Assembly: GCA_016718135.1 (NCBI GenBank)
Contig: JADKEF010000001.1
Span: 679,001 to 743,000 of the forward strand
Length of the DNA: 64,000 bases
Direction of reading: 5' to 3'
DNA from: Acidobacteriota bacterium
Lineage (GTDB): Bacteria; Acidobacteriota; Blastocatellia; Pyrinomonadales; Pyrinomonadaceae
The position numbers were made by a program, and so were the translations under genes. This document shows, piece by piece, positions 49,615 to 58,611 of this stretch. The stretch's first letter is position 1, and each line of letters begins with the position of its first letter. The notes below the pieces were generated by a model. That model saw nothing but the letters and a program-made list of their open reading frames with translations, did no database searches and had not been told where the DNA came from.

Positions 49615-50982
49615 ATGGTTTCTATTACGCCTGTAAAAAATGACCGAAGGGAGATCTTTGGCTGGCTTGCGTACGACTGGGCAAATTCGGCATTTTACAC
49701 GACCGTCGTCACCGTGCTAGCGGGCCCATATCTGACGGCTCTTGCTCAGGATCACGTTGGCAAAGCCGGTGTGGTTCTACATCTAGGGCCATTCGGTTCG
49801 ATAACCTCGGACAATCTCTTCACATCGACGCTCGGCGCATCTATTTTTCTCCAGATATTCCTGTTACCGATGCTCGGCTCGATCGCCGATTTTACGCCAT
49901 ACAAGAAAAAGATGATGGCGTGTTTTTGCTATGTAGGCGTCGTTGCAAGCTCGCTGTTGTTCTTTGTTTCAGGGACGAACTATCTCTGGGGCTGCTTATT
50001 CCTTCTTATTTCGAATATCTGCTTCGCCGCGTCGAATGTCTTCTACAATTCATTCCTCGTTGACCTCACGACTGAAGATAAACGCGACAAGATCAGCAGT
50101 TACGGTTATGCGGCGGGCTATTTGGGCGGCTTGGTGATGTTGTTCGTGAACCTTGCCATGATCAACTTCGCTCCGTCGTTTGGGGTCGATAAAGGAACCG
50201 CAGTCCGCATTTCTATGCTCGTTGCGTCGATCTGGTGGGGAGTTTTTGCGGCTGTCACCTTCATGCTTGTGAAGAGCAGACACCCCGAACAAGACGCAAA
50301 GGGGAAGAGCCTTGTCACCGTTGGTTTCGTAGAGCTGTGGAAGACACTTCGTGAACTTGCCGGCCTGAAATACACGCTTCTATTTCTCGCCGGATACCTC
50401 CTCTATAACGACGGCGTGCAGACGGTCATTCTCAATTCGTCGATATTTCTGTCGCAGGAATTATTTATCTCAAAAGGATTAGAGAGCGATCCGACTTTTC
50501 TCCTGATGATATTCGTCATCGCACAGGTTTGTGCGTTGATCGGAGCTCTTGCCTTCGAGCGCCTTTCGCGTTTGGTCGGCACTAAGCGCACAATTATCCT
50601 GTGCCTTGCTATTTGGTCGGGAATAGTCATATTTGCCTACGGATTTCTCCAGTCGGAATTTCAGGCGCAGATCATGGCGGCGTTCATTGGCCTCGTTTTG
50701 GGACCGACTCAGGCGCTGTCGCGCTCGCTATTCTCACAGATGATCCCGAAATCGCGCGAGTCCGCATTCTTCGGTCTTTACGAGATCTCTGAGAAGGGAA
50801 CTTCTTGGATAGGAAATCTGGTATTCGCCGTTGTCGTCGGAACTACTGGTTCATACCGCCACGCGATATTAGCTTTGATCGTATTCTTTGTAGCTGGCAT
50901 GGTCATTCTTGTGATAACAAATACTACCAAGGCCATTCACGCAGCCGGCAACCTCACCCCAGAGGAAGTTGCGGGCAAGTAG
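49615..50982 (+). CDS. MFS transporter, UMF1/Atg22-like
   Basis: 455-aa integral membrane transporter of the major facilitator superfamily, with about 12 hydrophobic helices. The opening FGWLAYDWANSAFYTTVVTVL is the signature of the UMF1 (Atg22-like) family, in which eukaryotic relatives export amino acids from vacuoles. YKKKMMAC (loop 2-3) and GPTQALSRSLFSQMIP (late loop) are also typical. The substrate is unknown. It is divergent from murU with a 150-bp gap, and a LOG-family gene follows after about 50 nt. Confidence 0.87.
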   Translation: MVSITPVKNDRREIFGWLAYDWANSAFYTTVVTVLAGPYLTALAQDHVGKAGVVLHLGPFGSITSDNLFTSTLGASIFLQIFLLPMLGSIADFTPYKKKMMACFCYVGVVASSLLFFVSGTNYLWGCLFLLISNICFAASNVFYNSFLVDLTTEDKRDKISSYGYAAGYLGGLVMLFVNLAMINFAPSFGVDKGTAVRISMLVASIWWGVFAAVTFMLVKSRHPEQDAKGKSLVTVGFVELWKTLRELAGLKYTLLFLAGYLLYNDGVQTVILNSSIFLSQELFISKGLESDPTFLLMIFVIAQVCALIGALAFERLSRLVGTKRTIILCLAIWSGIVIFAYGFLQSEFQAQIMAAFIGLVLGPTQALSRSLFSQMIPKSRESAFFGLYEISEKGTSWIGNLVFAVVVGTTGSYRHAILALIVFFVAGMVILVITNTTKAIHAAGNLTPEEVAGK

Positions 50983-51033
50983 CTAGATTGGAAATGAAAT
51001 CGGCAGCGGCTATAATTGTTAAAGACGGGATCT

Positions 51034-51594
51034 ATGAACGTGCTGACTAATTCAAACGAAAAAATTGTGACCATCTTCGGCGGATCGAAATGCGCTGATG
51101 ATTCACCGGAGTATATCGAGGCGAAGGATCTAGGTGGACGACTTGCCGAGGCAGGTTTTACGATCTGCACTGGCGGCTACCTTGGCATCATGGAAGCTGC
51201 TTCGCGAGGTGCCCGTGAGAAGGGCGGCCGCGTGCTTGGCATTGTCATGAACCAATTCAAGAGCGAGCCGAACCGTTTCCTCACCGATAAAGTTGCGACC
51301 GATCATTTCTATGATCGATTGCAGGGATTGATCACTCGTTCCGTGGGTTTTGTTGCTCTGAAGGGTGGAATGGGAACCGTCACGGAGATTTCGCTCGTGT
51401 GGAATAAGCTCACCACCGGCGTACTTGGCAGACGTCCCTTGGTACTCGTAGGCGACTGTTGGAAACCTGTCGTGGATGCGTGGACCGCAAATCTTGTTGT
51501 CAGCGACAAGGACATAAGCTATCTTGATTTTGCCTCAAATGCTGAAGATGCGGCCGCGATCATTGTCGAGAAATCAAAAGGAGTAACTCTATGA
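51034..51594 (+). CDS. LOG-family (TIGR00725-like) Rossmann protein
   Basis: 186-aa protein of the LOG/'lysine decarboxylase-like' family, members of which hydrolyse nucleoside monophosphates (cytokinin activation) or have unknown roles. Motifs are the P-loop-like TIFGGSKCADDSPEY, the TGGYLGIMEAASRGARE segment (PGGxGT-type region), and VALKGGMGTVTEISLVW. The usual PGGxGTxxE appears here as KGGMGTVTE, so the binding motif is slightly altered. ATG 51034 precedes the conserved core; an upstream start at 51016 adds six residues. Overlaps the next gene by 4 nt (ATGA). Confidence 0.8.
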   Translation: MNVLTNSNEKIVTIFGGSKCADDSPEYIEAKDLGGRLAEAGFTICTGGYLGIMEAASRGAREKGGRVLGIVMNQFKSEPNRFLTDKVATDHFYDRLQGLITRSVGFVALKGGMGTVTEISLVWNKLTTGVLGRRPLVLVGDCWKPVVDAWTANLVVSDKDISYLDFASNAEDAAAIIVEKSKGVTL

Positions 51595-52487
51595 ATTGTC
51601 CGAAGTGTACAGTTCAGTTGATGGATGGGGCAAAGTTTTGCGGTTCGTGCGGTTTTACACTCGCGACCGCTACACCGCCACCGGCTTCGAGCGTTCCGCC
51701 GCAACAAGCCTCTCCGCATCCGCCACCAACAGGCGGTGCTTTTCATTTTGATACTGACGGACGCGGTCAGGGTCGTGGCTACACTTGGGAGATCATGCAT
51801 CAAGGTGCATTTGCACTCGCCGTGGTTAATCTTCAGCCCGAGCAGACGATCGCCGCCGAGGCTGGAGCCATGGTGTCGATGTCGGCAAATGTCGATCTGC
51901 ATTCTGAAATGAAGGGCGGGGTTTTTGGAGCTTTGAAACGGGCCGTCGGCGGAGAATCGGCATTCGTTTCGACTTACACCGCTCGCGGCGGGCCGGGTGA
52001 AGTCACCTTCGCTCCCGGTGCACCTGGTGACGTTGCGGGCATCGAGATGCAGAACCAGACCTTCATGGTTCAATCGAGTTCCTATCTTGCTGGCGATACT
52101 TCGCTCGTGGTTGATACAAAATTCGGCGGTGCAAAATCGTTCTTCGGCGGTGAAGGCCTTTTTGTGCTGCAGATCACCGGCTCAGGACTGCTCCTTGTCG
52201 CATCCTTCGGGGCGATCCATCGAAGAATGCTTCGTCCGGGTGAGCAGTACGTTGTCGATACTGGGCATCTTGTTGCGTGGGAGGGCCACATGCAGTACAA
52301 CCTCCGCAAAGCTGCAAAGAGTGGCTATCTTCGCAGCATGCTCAGCGGCGAGGGAATGGTCGCAGAATTTACTGGGCCGGGCGAGATTTTGATCCAGACT
52401 CGTAATTTGGCGGCGTTCGCCGGCATGCTTAAACCATTTTTCCCGTCTCAGGGCGGCAGCGGCGGCGGCTTCAGTTTTGGTAGCTAA
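51591..52487 (+). CDS. AIM24/TIGR00266-family protein with N-terminal zinc ribbon
   Basis: 298-aa protein. The N-terminal zinc ribbon has CPKC and CGSCG (residues about 3-20). A Pro/Gln-rich linker of about 35 residues and an AIM24 beta-barrel domain (about 60-290) follow. The AIM24 domain contains MHQGAFALAVVNLQPEQTIAAEAGAMVSM and a Gly-rich C-terminus. TIGR00266 proteins are linked to membrane or envelope function but have no known activity. The gene overlaps the LOG-family gene (ATGA), and Enzyme I follows after 20 nt, so three unrelated-looking genes share a transcript. Confidence 0.85.
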   Translation: MNCPKCTVQLMDGAKFCGSCGFTLATATPPPASSVPPQQASPHPPPTGGAFHFDTDGRGQGRGYTWEIMHQGAFALAVVNLQPEQTIAAEAGAMVSMSANVDLHSEMKGGVFGALKRAVGGESAFVSTYTARGGPGEVTFAPGAPGDVAGIEMQNQTFMVQSSSYLAGDTSLVVDTKFGGAKSFFGGEGLFVLQITGSGLLLVASFGAIHRRMLRPGEQYVVDTGHLVAWEGHMQYNLRKAAKSGYLRSMLSGEGMVAEFTGPGEILIQTRNLAAFAGMLKPFFPSQGGSGGGFSFGS

Positions 52488-52507
52488 CGTGGGGGGAGCC
52501 GTAAGTT

Positions 52508-54271
52508 TTGTCTGCCTCTGATCATCCACCAACCCAGTCTGAAGAGCGTCGCGTAAAAGCGATAGCCGTTTCGCGTGGCATCGGAATTGGCCCTGCTGTC
52601 TTTTTGCCTGAATCGAGTCTGCACTCGGAACATCGGAAGATCTCGGCCAAGGCCATCGAGACTGAAATCGATCGTCTTCGATTCGGCGTGGATCGCTCCC
52701 GTGCCAATCTAGATGAGCTAGTCGGGACTGGCACGTTCCCTCAAAACGGATCGATTACCGGTATTTTTGATACGCACCTCCTTATACTTGATTCATTTGC
52801 CGTCAAGGTTGAAGACCGGATCAGGGCAAACTACATTAATGTAGAATGGGCCATCGATACTGTTTTGCGAGAGGCCTTTGAACGACACGGTGTTGGGACA
52901 CCTGCCCATTTGCGTGAGAAGCAATTGGATCTTAAGGATGTGGCTGCCGGTATTCTGGGCGAGCTAAGAAGTGCCGACCGAATTCAATACCCGAAAGGGT
53001 CTGTTATCATCGCTGGCGAGATACGTCCGTCAACGGTGGTGGAGTTCTCCCATACCGCCCCAGCCGCAATCGTGGCGCTTAGAGGTGGCTGGACATCACA
53101 CTCATCGATACTCGCAAGAGAGTTGGAAATTCCAATGGTCACCGGTGCCGATCTTAGTTTTGTAGATGTTGGGGATCTTGTTGTCGTCGCCGGTTACACC
53201 GGCGAGATCGTGGTTCGACCTGATGCTAGGACCCTGTTGGACATTCACGGCAAGAAAGAAAGTGAAAAGCTGCGTGTGGCGAATCTCTGGCAGAGCGGAA
53301 ACGCAACGCCGGAAACATCTCAAGTGGTCATCAGGGTCAACCTCGAATCCAGCCTTGCCTACGACGCCGCTCGACATTTGGGAGTAAGAGGAATCGGACT
53401 CTACCGCTCTGAATCACTGATCCCAAGGCCTGGCAAATTGCCTAGTGAGGACGAACAACATGCCGCCTACTCAAGAATTGCGGCGTCCGTGGGTGAAGCC
53501 GGGATAAACATCCGTACATTTGATATCGGACCAGAGAATATTGAAGAGAGCGCGGGTTTCGAGCGGAATCCAGCCCTTGGACTCCGAGCTATCCGCCTTA
53601 GCCTGGTAGATCCAGCGATCCTCACGGCGCAGCTCAGTGCGATTCTTCGAGCCAACGAACGCGGGAATATCTCAGTTGTGATACCCATGGTCTCGGGAAT
53701 TACGGAGATCCGGCGATTTCGTGAACTACTTGTCAATAGCGCCCAAGCCTTGCTACTCGATGGCTATTCTGTCAACATGCCGCGCGTTGGGGCAATGATC
53801 GAGGTGCCATCGGCTGTCCTAACGGCAGCAGAGATCGCCGCCGAGGTCGATTTCATCTGTCTCGGTACTAATGACCTTGTTCAGTACCTTCTCGCGGTCG
53901 ATCGCGATAATGCGAGTGTTGCTGACTGGTACCAAACACTCCATCCAGCAGTATTACGGGCAATTGAGTATGTGGTCGCGGCAGGGCGAGGAGCTGGTAT
54001 CCCGGTCACCGCCTGTGGCGAAATGGCTGGATCACCGTTTTATATTCCGTTACTGGTTGGCCTTGGAATTCGCGATCTCAGCATGAGCGCCGGGTCCGTC
54101 AAGGCTGCACAACAATTGATCGGCGGCATAGGCATTTCCGGCTCTGAGGCAATCGCACACGCAGCCCTAAAGGGCAAGACGGCTAGCGAGATCGACTCGG
54201 CGTTGCGTAGGCTCTACAGCGAACACTGGCCCAGTCTCTTCCCGGATGGATTTCTAGACGAGCTACATTAG
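52508..54271 (+). CDS. ptsI: PTS Enzyme I, divergent (phosphoenolpyruvate-protein phosphotransferase)
   Basis: 587-aa Enzyme I, which transfers phosphate from PEP to HPr. The start is TTG 52508 with GGGGAG about 12 nt upstream. The phosphorylated His is in GGWTSHSSILAREL (about residue 195), in the place of the usual GGRTSHTAI. The C-terminal PEP domain has VGAMIEVPSAVLTA, the metal Asp in FICLGTNDLVQYLLAVDR, and the catalytic Cys in TACGEMAGSP. The usual LDIGGDK PEP loop reads FDIGPENI and GLYRTEFL reads GLYRSESL, so two active-site loops differ. No HPr, EII or regulatory PTS gene is nearby. Confidence 0.85.
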   Translation: MSASDHPPTQSEERRVKAIAVSRGIGIGPAVFLPESSLHSEHRKISAKAIETEIDRLRFGVDRSRANLDELVGTGTFPQNGSITGIFDTHLLILDSFAVKVEDRIRANYINVEWAIDTVLREAFERHGVGTPAHLREKQLDLKDVAAGILGELRSADRIQYPKGSVIIAGEIRPSTVVEFSHTAPAAIVALRGGWTSHSSILARELEIPMVTGADLSFVDVGDLVVVAGYTGEIVVRPDARTLLDIHGKKESEKLRVANLWQSGNATPETSQVVIRVNLESSLAYDAARHLGVRGIGLYRSESLIPRPGKLPSEDEQHAAYSRIAASVGEAGINIRTFDIGPENIEESAGFERNPALGLRAIRLSLVDPAILTAQLSAILRANERGNISVVIPMVSGITEIRRFRELLVNSAQALLLDGYSVNMPRVGAMIEVPSAVLTAAEIAAEVDFICLGTNDLVQYLLAVDRDNASVADWYQTLHPAVLRAIEYVVAAGRGAGIPVTACGEMAGSPFYIPLLVGLGIRDLSMSAGSVKAAQQLIGGIGISGSEAIAHAALKGKTASEIDSALRRLYSEHWPSLFPDGFLDELH

Positions 54272-54361
54272 TTAATTCCCTCAGAAATTAGAAATCATTG
54301 GTCTTTAGGCGTTTTCTTAATCGCCAGCGGAGGCTCGCCCGCATTCGCCGGCGGAAACCGT

Positions 54362-55372
54362 ATGAAAGTGCCACACCTTTTCTCTTCCATCGCAGTTCTG
54401 GTGGCTTCGTTCGCCTCAATGGTGATCTGCCAGCCGAACAGCTCGGTGATCAAGAATAATCCGTATTCACCGAGCCCGTCGGGCAAAGCTACGATCGGAA
54501 CTCCATCTTTGACGCAAAATAGTCAGGCCCCTCCGACACCAACGATGAAAATACCGCAACAGGTAGCATTCGTCACAAAAGACTCGCGTACCACGCCTCG
54601 CGAAGATCAACCGCAGGTCGTTGAAATAAACTCCTTAATTACCGATGCGTCGGCCCGTCCCGCAACCAGCCTCTACCGCATCGGCGTCGGCGACGTTGTA
54701 TTGATCAATCTCAAGAATTCGCCACAAGGTACCGGCTATTACACCGTTCGCGAGAACGGCGAGATCGACTATCCGCTTGCAGGGCCGATCGTGACGATTG
54801 GGAATAAAACCACGGATGAAGCTGCTGCGATGCTTCGCTCCGCGATCAAACTATTTGCAAACCCCCAGGTCGAGGTCAAAGTTCAGTACTATCTTAGCCG
54901 CTCTTTCACGGTCGTAGGCTTGGCGGACAATCCGGGTGAAAAGGTACTTCGTCGGGAAGCGATGCCGATATTTGCGATTCGGGCGGAAAGTGAGGTCCAC
55001 CGTGAGGCAACCACAGCTCGCATAACTAGAGCCGCGACCGCCGCGGTCGAATCTTACGTCCTGTCCGATCCTGCGACCGACAACGTACTTATCCTCGCAG
55101 GTGACCGGATCGAGTTCGTTGAGGAGCGGAAGGCTCCGGAGGTTCCCCAGATAACTTTCGCGGGCATCAAAAAGCCGCTCGTCGCGGGAATGAAGCTGTC
55201 GCAGGTCATCATTGAAGCACTTGGTCAGAATCCCGTGCCCAAACAGGTTGTGCTCCGCCGATCCAACGAAAAGGGAACAACTATTTCGGCATACGACATA
55301 AAGGCGATAAAGAAAGGTAAAATTCTCGACCCCGTACTTTTGGTAGGAGATGTGATCGAGATCAAGAATTAA
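54362..55372 (+). CDS. Polysaccharide export protein (Wza-like, SLBB)
   Basis: 336-aa exported protein. A signal peptide (about 1-23, ending MVICQ) and a Pro/Thr-rich linker run to about residue 90. A polysaccharide-biosynthesis/export domain follows (about 100-200, YRIGVGDVVLINLKNSPQGTGYYTV, GEIDYPLAGPI). SLBB-type strands appear after residue 210, with a final VPKQVVLRRSNEKGTTISAYDIKAIKKGKILDPVLL segment. It would form part of an outer-membrane export channel. No neighbouring Wzz or Wzc gene; rnpB follows. Confidence 0.85.
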   Translation: MKVPHLFSSIAVLVASFASMVICQPNSSVIKNNPYSPSPSGKATIGTPSLTQNSQAPPTPTMKIPQQVAFVTKDSRTTPREDQPQVVEINSLITDASARPATSLYRIGVGDVVLINLKNSPQGTGYYTVRENGEIDYPLAGPIVTIGNKTTDEAAAMLRSAIKLFANPQVEVKVQYYLSRSFTVVGLADNPGEKVLRREAMPIFAIRAESEVHREATTARITRAATAAVESYVLSDPATDNVLILAGDRIEFVEERKAPEVPQITFAGIKKPLVAGMKLSQVIIEALGQNPVPKQVVLRRSNEKGTTISAYDIKAIKKGKILDPVLLVGDVIEIKN

Positions 55373-55390
55373 TAGTTTTATAACAAGAGC

Positions 55391-55418
55391 TTGAATGTTC
55401 AACATTTTTTGTTATACT
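55391..55418 (+). promoter_or_regulatory. rnpB promoter
   Basis: A -35 element TTGAAT (55391-55396) and a -10 element TATACT (55413-55418) are spaced 16 bp apart, just before rnpB. Start of transcription is expected near 55425. Confidence 0.65.
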
Positions 55419-55431
55419 GCAAAGGCCTTGT

Positions 55432-55820
55432 AAATGAAGCGCGTCGGGTGATCGCTTCCGTAAATGGAAGAGGAAAGTCCGAACACCGTAGGGCAGCGAG
55501 CCGGATAACGTCCGGGAGTGCGTGCAAACGTACGACGACAAGTGCAACAGAGAGTAAACCGCCTTCCGCGAATGCGGACGGTAAGGGTGAAAGGGTGAGG
55601 TAAGAGCTCACCGGTGTGGCTGGTAACAGTCACGGCCAGGTAAACTCCTCGTGGTGCAAGGCCAAATAGGAGAACGCGATGAACGGCCCGTTCAGTGTCG
55701 AAGAAATTCGACGGCGTTTTCGGGTAGGCCGCTCGAGCTGTTTGGTAACGAACAGCCTAGATGAATGATCGCCACTCGCGAAAGCGAGTACAAGATTCGG
55801 CTTATAGACGCGCTTCATTT
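55432..55820 (+). ncRNA. rnpB: RNase P RNA, bacterial class A
   Basis: Catalytic RNA that matures the 5' ends of tRNAs. The closing helix P1 pairs AAATGAAGCGCGTC (55432-55445) with GACGCGCTTCATTT (55807-55820). Conserved blocks are visible: GAGGAAAGTCCGAACACC-type segment at about 55469, AGGGCAGCG, the GCAACAGAGAGTAAACCG stretch, GGTAAACTCC, GTGGTGCAAGGCC, and the 3' segment ACAAGATTCGGCTTATAG. Length about 389 nt. Confidence 0.96.
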
Positions 55821-55869
55821 GCAAAGCAATTTGCGCTTTTACACGGATAAGAATTAGGAGAAGTCTCAT

Positions 55870-56139
55870 ATGGCAAACCGGAAAGGTGTATTTATAGGTG
55901 CGTATGTACCCAACGAACTGAAAGAGTCGCTGCGTCGCCGGGCTGCTCTCGAACATCGCACTCTCTCGCAGGAAATAACGCGAATTTTGGTCGAGGCCGT
56001 CCATGGCAAGGGCTTGCCCGCAGGCAGCGTGGATCGCCGTGGCAATGCCGTCGTGCCTCGTCGCCGTGCGACCGATCCGCCGATCCGCCGCCGTGCCGAG
56101 GATCTGCCGTATATTGCTCCTGAAGGCAAGAAAAAGTAG
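55870..56139 (+). CDS. Ribbon-helix-helix DNA-binding protein
   Basis: 89-aa basic protein. The N-terminal about 45 residues form an Arc/CopG-like ribbon-helix-helix: strand GVFIGAYVPNELKESL, helix A RRRAALEHR, helix B LSQEITRILVEAV. A basic Arg-rich C-terminal tail follows (RRRATDPPIRRRAED). Such proteins are transcriptional repressors or antitoxins, but no toxin partner follows. A terminator is next instead. AGGAGA precedes the ATG. Confidence 0.82.
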   Translation: MANRKGVFIGAYVPNELKESLRRRAALEHRTLSQEITRILVEAVHGKGLPAGSVDRRGNAVVPRRRATDPPIRRRAEDLPYIAPEGKKK

Positions 56140-56161
56140 ATTTTACATATCTTGGTTGAAG

Positions 56162-56194
56162 GCGTTGCGGGAACTGTTTCCGCAACGCTTTTTT
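56162..56194 (+). terminator. Intrinsic terminator
   Basis: GCGTTGCGG (56162-56170) and CCGCAACGC (56180-56188) form a 9-bp stem with a 9-nt loop, followed by TTTTTT. It follows the ribbon-helix-helix gene. Confidence 0.9.
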
Positions 56195-56225
56195 GCTTGG
56201 CTCTGTTCTGTTAACATCGTGCTTT

Positions 56226-56966
56226 ATGGAAAAGAACACTTTGCTCCTGGTTATTGTAGCCGCTCTGAGCGGACTGATCGGCGGATTTTTGCTCGCGAAC
56301 AGCATGAATCGCTCCGAGATGAATGCCCTGAGGTCGCAGGCAGTCGCTCCGGCGAGCAACTCGGTGCAGCAACCCGGGAAACCAGCTGATGACACCCTAT
56401 CTCCTGCCGAGATCCAGTCCAAGATCGACGAGGCGGACAAAAACGCCGACAATTTTGCTTTCCAAAAGAATCTGGGAATTGGATTGTATCGATACGCCGC
56501 CATGAAGCAGGATGAAAAGACCATGGTTGAGGCAGAACGCATTCTCGCAAGAGCCGCTAAGCTCGACGGTAAAGATTTTGATGTCCTGGTTGCCCTCGGA
56601 AATGCGGAATTCGACATCGGATTTTTCAAAAAAGAGAACGCCGGTTTCGAGAAGGCTCGAGCAACATATACGAAAGCACTTGAGATCAAGCCCAATGACC
56701 TCGACGTCCAGACCGATCTCGGACTGACCTATTTTCTTACTGAACCGGCGGACAATGCCAAGGCGGCGGCAACGCTTGAAAAGGTTATAGCTGCCGATCC
56801 GAAGCACTCTCGTTCGATGCAGTTCCTCGTCCAGTCATATACTAAACTCGGACGGATCGCCGACGCCGAAAAGACTCTCGCGAAACTTAAGGAGATCGAG
56901 CCAAGCAACGCCCAGCTCAGCGAGCTAACGTCCCAGCTCGCAAATGCTAAAGGCGGTGCCAAGTAG
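56226..56966 (+). CDS. Membrane-anchored TPR protein
   Basis: 246-aa protein from ATG 56226. An N-terminal membrane helix (about 5-25, LLLVIVAALSGLIGGFLLA) is uncleaved or a signal anchor. A linker follows, then tetratricopeptide repeats from about 75, including LVALGNAEFDIGFFKKENAGFEKARATYTKALEIKPND and YTKLGRIADAEKTLAKLKEIEPSNAQ. TPR proteins act as scaffolds in envelope or secretion complexes. The zinc-binding 94-aa gene follows immediately, with no gap. Confidence 0.85.
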   Translation: MEKNTLLLVIVAALSGLIGGFLLANSMNRSEMNALRSQAVAPASNSVQQPGKPADDTLSPAEIQSKIDEADKNADNFAFQKNLGIGLYRYAAMKQDEKTMVEAERILARAAKLDGKDFDVLVALGNAEFDIGFFKKENAGFEKARATYTKALEIKPNDLDVQTDLGLTYFLTEPADNAKAAATLEKVIAADPKHSRSMQFLVQSYTKLGRIADAEKTLAKLKEIEPSNAQLSELTSQLANAKGGAK

Positions 56967-57251
56967 ATGCGTGAGATATTTTTTATTCTCATTGTCATCC
57001 TCGTATTGCTTGCTCTAACAGCGATAAAATATCGAAAAACGATCGCGGGTATTCTTGGGGTCGCGAAGATGCTTAAGGAAGCGAAAGATGCGGCGTCCGG
57101 AGCGAAAGCCGTTGGAGGTGAAAGGCCGAGCGTGCAACTCGTCAACTGCGCCAAATGCGGCATCTGGGTGCCCCAAAATAAGGCTCTCAAACGAGGCGAG
57201 AGTTTCTATTACTGCTCCGAGTCGTGCAAACTACTAGTAACTAATAACTAG
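56967..57251 (+). CDS. Small membrane protein with Cys-rich metal-binding tail
   Basis: 94-aa protein: membrane helix (about 3-20), a Lys/Ala-rich helix, then a four-Cys motif, NCAKCGIWVPQNKALKRG and YYCSESC. The spacing fits a PP0621-like/TRASH-type zinc-binding segment. It begins one nucleotide after the TPR gene's stop, so the two are co-transcribed and possibly function together. Confidence 0.82.
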   Translation: MREIFFILIVILVLLALTAIKYRKTIAGILGVAKMLKEAKDAASGAKAVGGERPSVQLVNCAKCGIWVPQNKALKRGESFYYCSESCKLLVTNN

Positions 57252-57318
57252 CAACCTGTTCACTGTTCGAAGGTCATTCCTAACAGTTAATGGTTTTATA
57301 GTTGATAGTTAGTAGTTT

Positions 57319-58221
57319 TTAACTGAAAGTCCCCAAGTACCAAACGATCATCCGCTCGCCAAATAGCATCGCGACCATCGCACCGATCCCGAGGAAGATA
57401 CCGAAGGGGATTTGGGCTTGGAAGTCTTTGTCCTTTGAACGCATTACAACAAACGCCCCGGCGATAGCTCCGGTGAAGGCACCGACGAATATAGTAAGCA
57501 GGGTAAGACGCCAGCCGAGTAAGGCTCCGATTCCAAGCAGCAGTTTCACATCACCTAGGCCCATAGCATCGACGCCGCGTAGTGCTTTCCAGATTGCACC
57601 GACCAGCCACAGCGAGCCTCCGCCGATCAATGCCCCGAAAAGTGCCCCAACCAGCGAAACGGCCCAAGCCGGCCAGCCGTGATACAGAGTGAGATACGAG
57701 ATCGGGCCATAGGTCGTGTCGGAGAAATAATTGCCTTCAAACACGAGGGGAAATACGATGCGAACGACCAGGGCGATGATGAACATCGGATAGGTGATCA
57801 CGTTCGGTAAAATCATATGTTCCGCGTCGATAAATACAAGGGAGATCATCGTTGCGGCAAACGCCAGAGCAACGCCAAGATATGGCGTGAATCCGATCTG
57901 CCAATAGACCAATACGAATACCAACGCCGTAAGCAGCTCAACTGCCGGATAGCGCCACGCGATCGGTTCCTTGCATTTACGGCATTTGCCGCCAAGGATC
58001 AGCCAACTGAGGACGGGAATATTGTCGTAGGGTTTGATAGCGGATTTGCAGTTCGGACATGCGGAATTTGGCATCACGACGGACAGCTCATTTGGAACGC
58101 GGTAGATCACCACATTCAAAAAGCTACCGATCGCCGCCCCCAACACGAACACAAACACGTAGGCAAATATCTCAGGCACGCCCAAAACCGCCTCTAACGA
58201 AGTCGCTAATATCATCTGCAT
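57319..58221 (-). CDS. pilD: Prepilin peptidase (type IV pilus/type II secretion)
   Basis: 300-aa inner-membrane aspartyl protease that cleaves and N-methylates type IV prepilins. The N-terminal methylase/zinc part has two CxxC pairs, CPNCKSAI and KCRKCKEP. The catalytic aspartates are in FIDAEHMILPNVI and MGLGDVKLLLGIG. Eight or so hydrophobic helices are seen, and the length is standard. It is a single gene; pilus genes lie elsewhere. Confidence 0.93.
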   Translation of the reverse strand: MQMILATSLEAVLGVPEIFAYVFVFVLGAAIGSFLNVVIYRVPNELSVVMPNSACPNCKSAIKPYDNIPVLSWLILGGKCRKCKEPIAWRYPAVELLTALVFVLVYWQIGFTPYLGVALAFAATMISLVFIDAEHMILPNVITYPMFIIALVVRIVFPLVFEGNYFSDTTYGPISYLTLYHGWPAWAVSLVGALFGALIGGGSLWLVGAIWKALRGVDAMGLGDVKLLLGIGALLGWRLTLLTIFVGAFTGAIAGAFVVMRSKDKDFQAQIPFGIFLGIGAMVAMLFGERMIVWYLGTFS

Positions 58222-58361
58222 TAGTTGTTTTTGTCAGAACCAACTGCGTAAGCAAGCGGAAAATCCGCCGACAACATAATACCACACCACTTTTCCGCCT
58301 CGGCAGGCTTTTTCGCATCAAACTCAGGCCCCGGACCTTAGCGACCGGCGTGAGCGTCCCA

Positions 58362-58505
58362 CCGTTCCACACATTCCCCACATCGGTAAACACTGCCTTT
58401 TCTACTTTTGGGTGCCGCATCGTAGGTCCTCTCATTCGCTCCGTTGTCCCACTGTCCTTCTGCCCAACGGCTACCGCATAGATAAATACTGCCGCTTGTC
58501 CGGTC
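58362..58505. repeat. Second locus of the degenerate repeat seen at 16.3 kb
   Basis: CCGTTCCACACATTCCCCACATCGGTAAA-type sequence from 58362 and a worn copy from 58441 (CCGTTGTCCCACTGTCC...ATAAATACTGCCGCTTG). This parallels the 16333/16416/16495 units, and the unit spacing of about 79 bp agrees with 83 bp there. The minus-strand reading KAVFTDVGNVWNG matches the other locus. It lies in the gap 58222-59079, upstream of pilD. Confidence 0.5.
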
Positions 58506-58611
58506 TCCAACGTCGGTACGAGGCTAGCAGAAAAGTTCATTTGTGGACAACAACGATCCGCCGCTGACATAGTATTTCGCCGATAATGTCAATTTCCACC
58601 GATATCTTCTT

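Noticed and set aside
55870..56139. Antitoxin of a toxin-antitoxin pair
   Set aside because: The RHH protein is followed by a terminator and then a TPR gene; no toxin-like partner is adjacent.
58172..58570. 132-aa minus-strand open frame in the pilD upstream region
   Set aside because: It overlaps the pilD start and a degenerate repeat and has no coherent domain. The peptide similarity to the 16.3 kb locus is better explained by shared repeat DNA.
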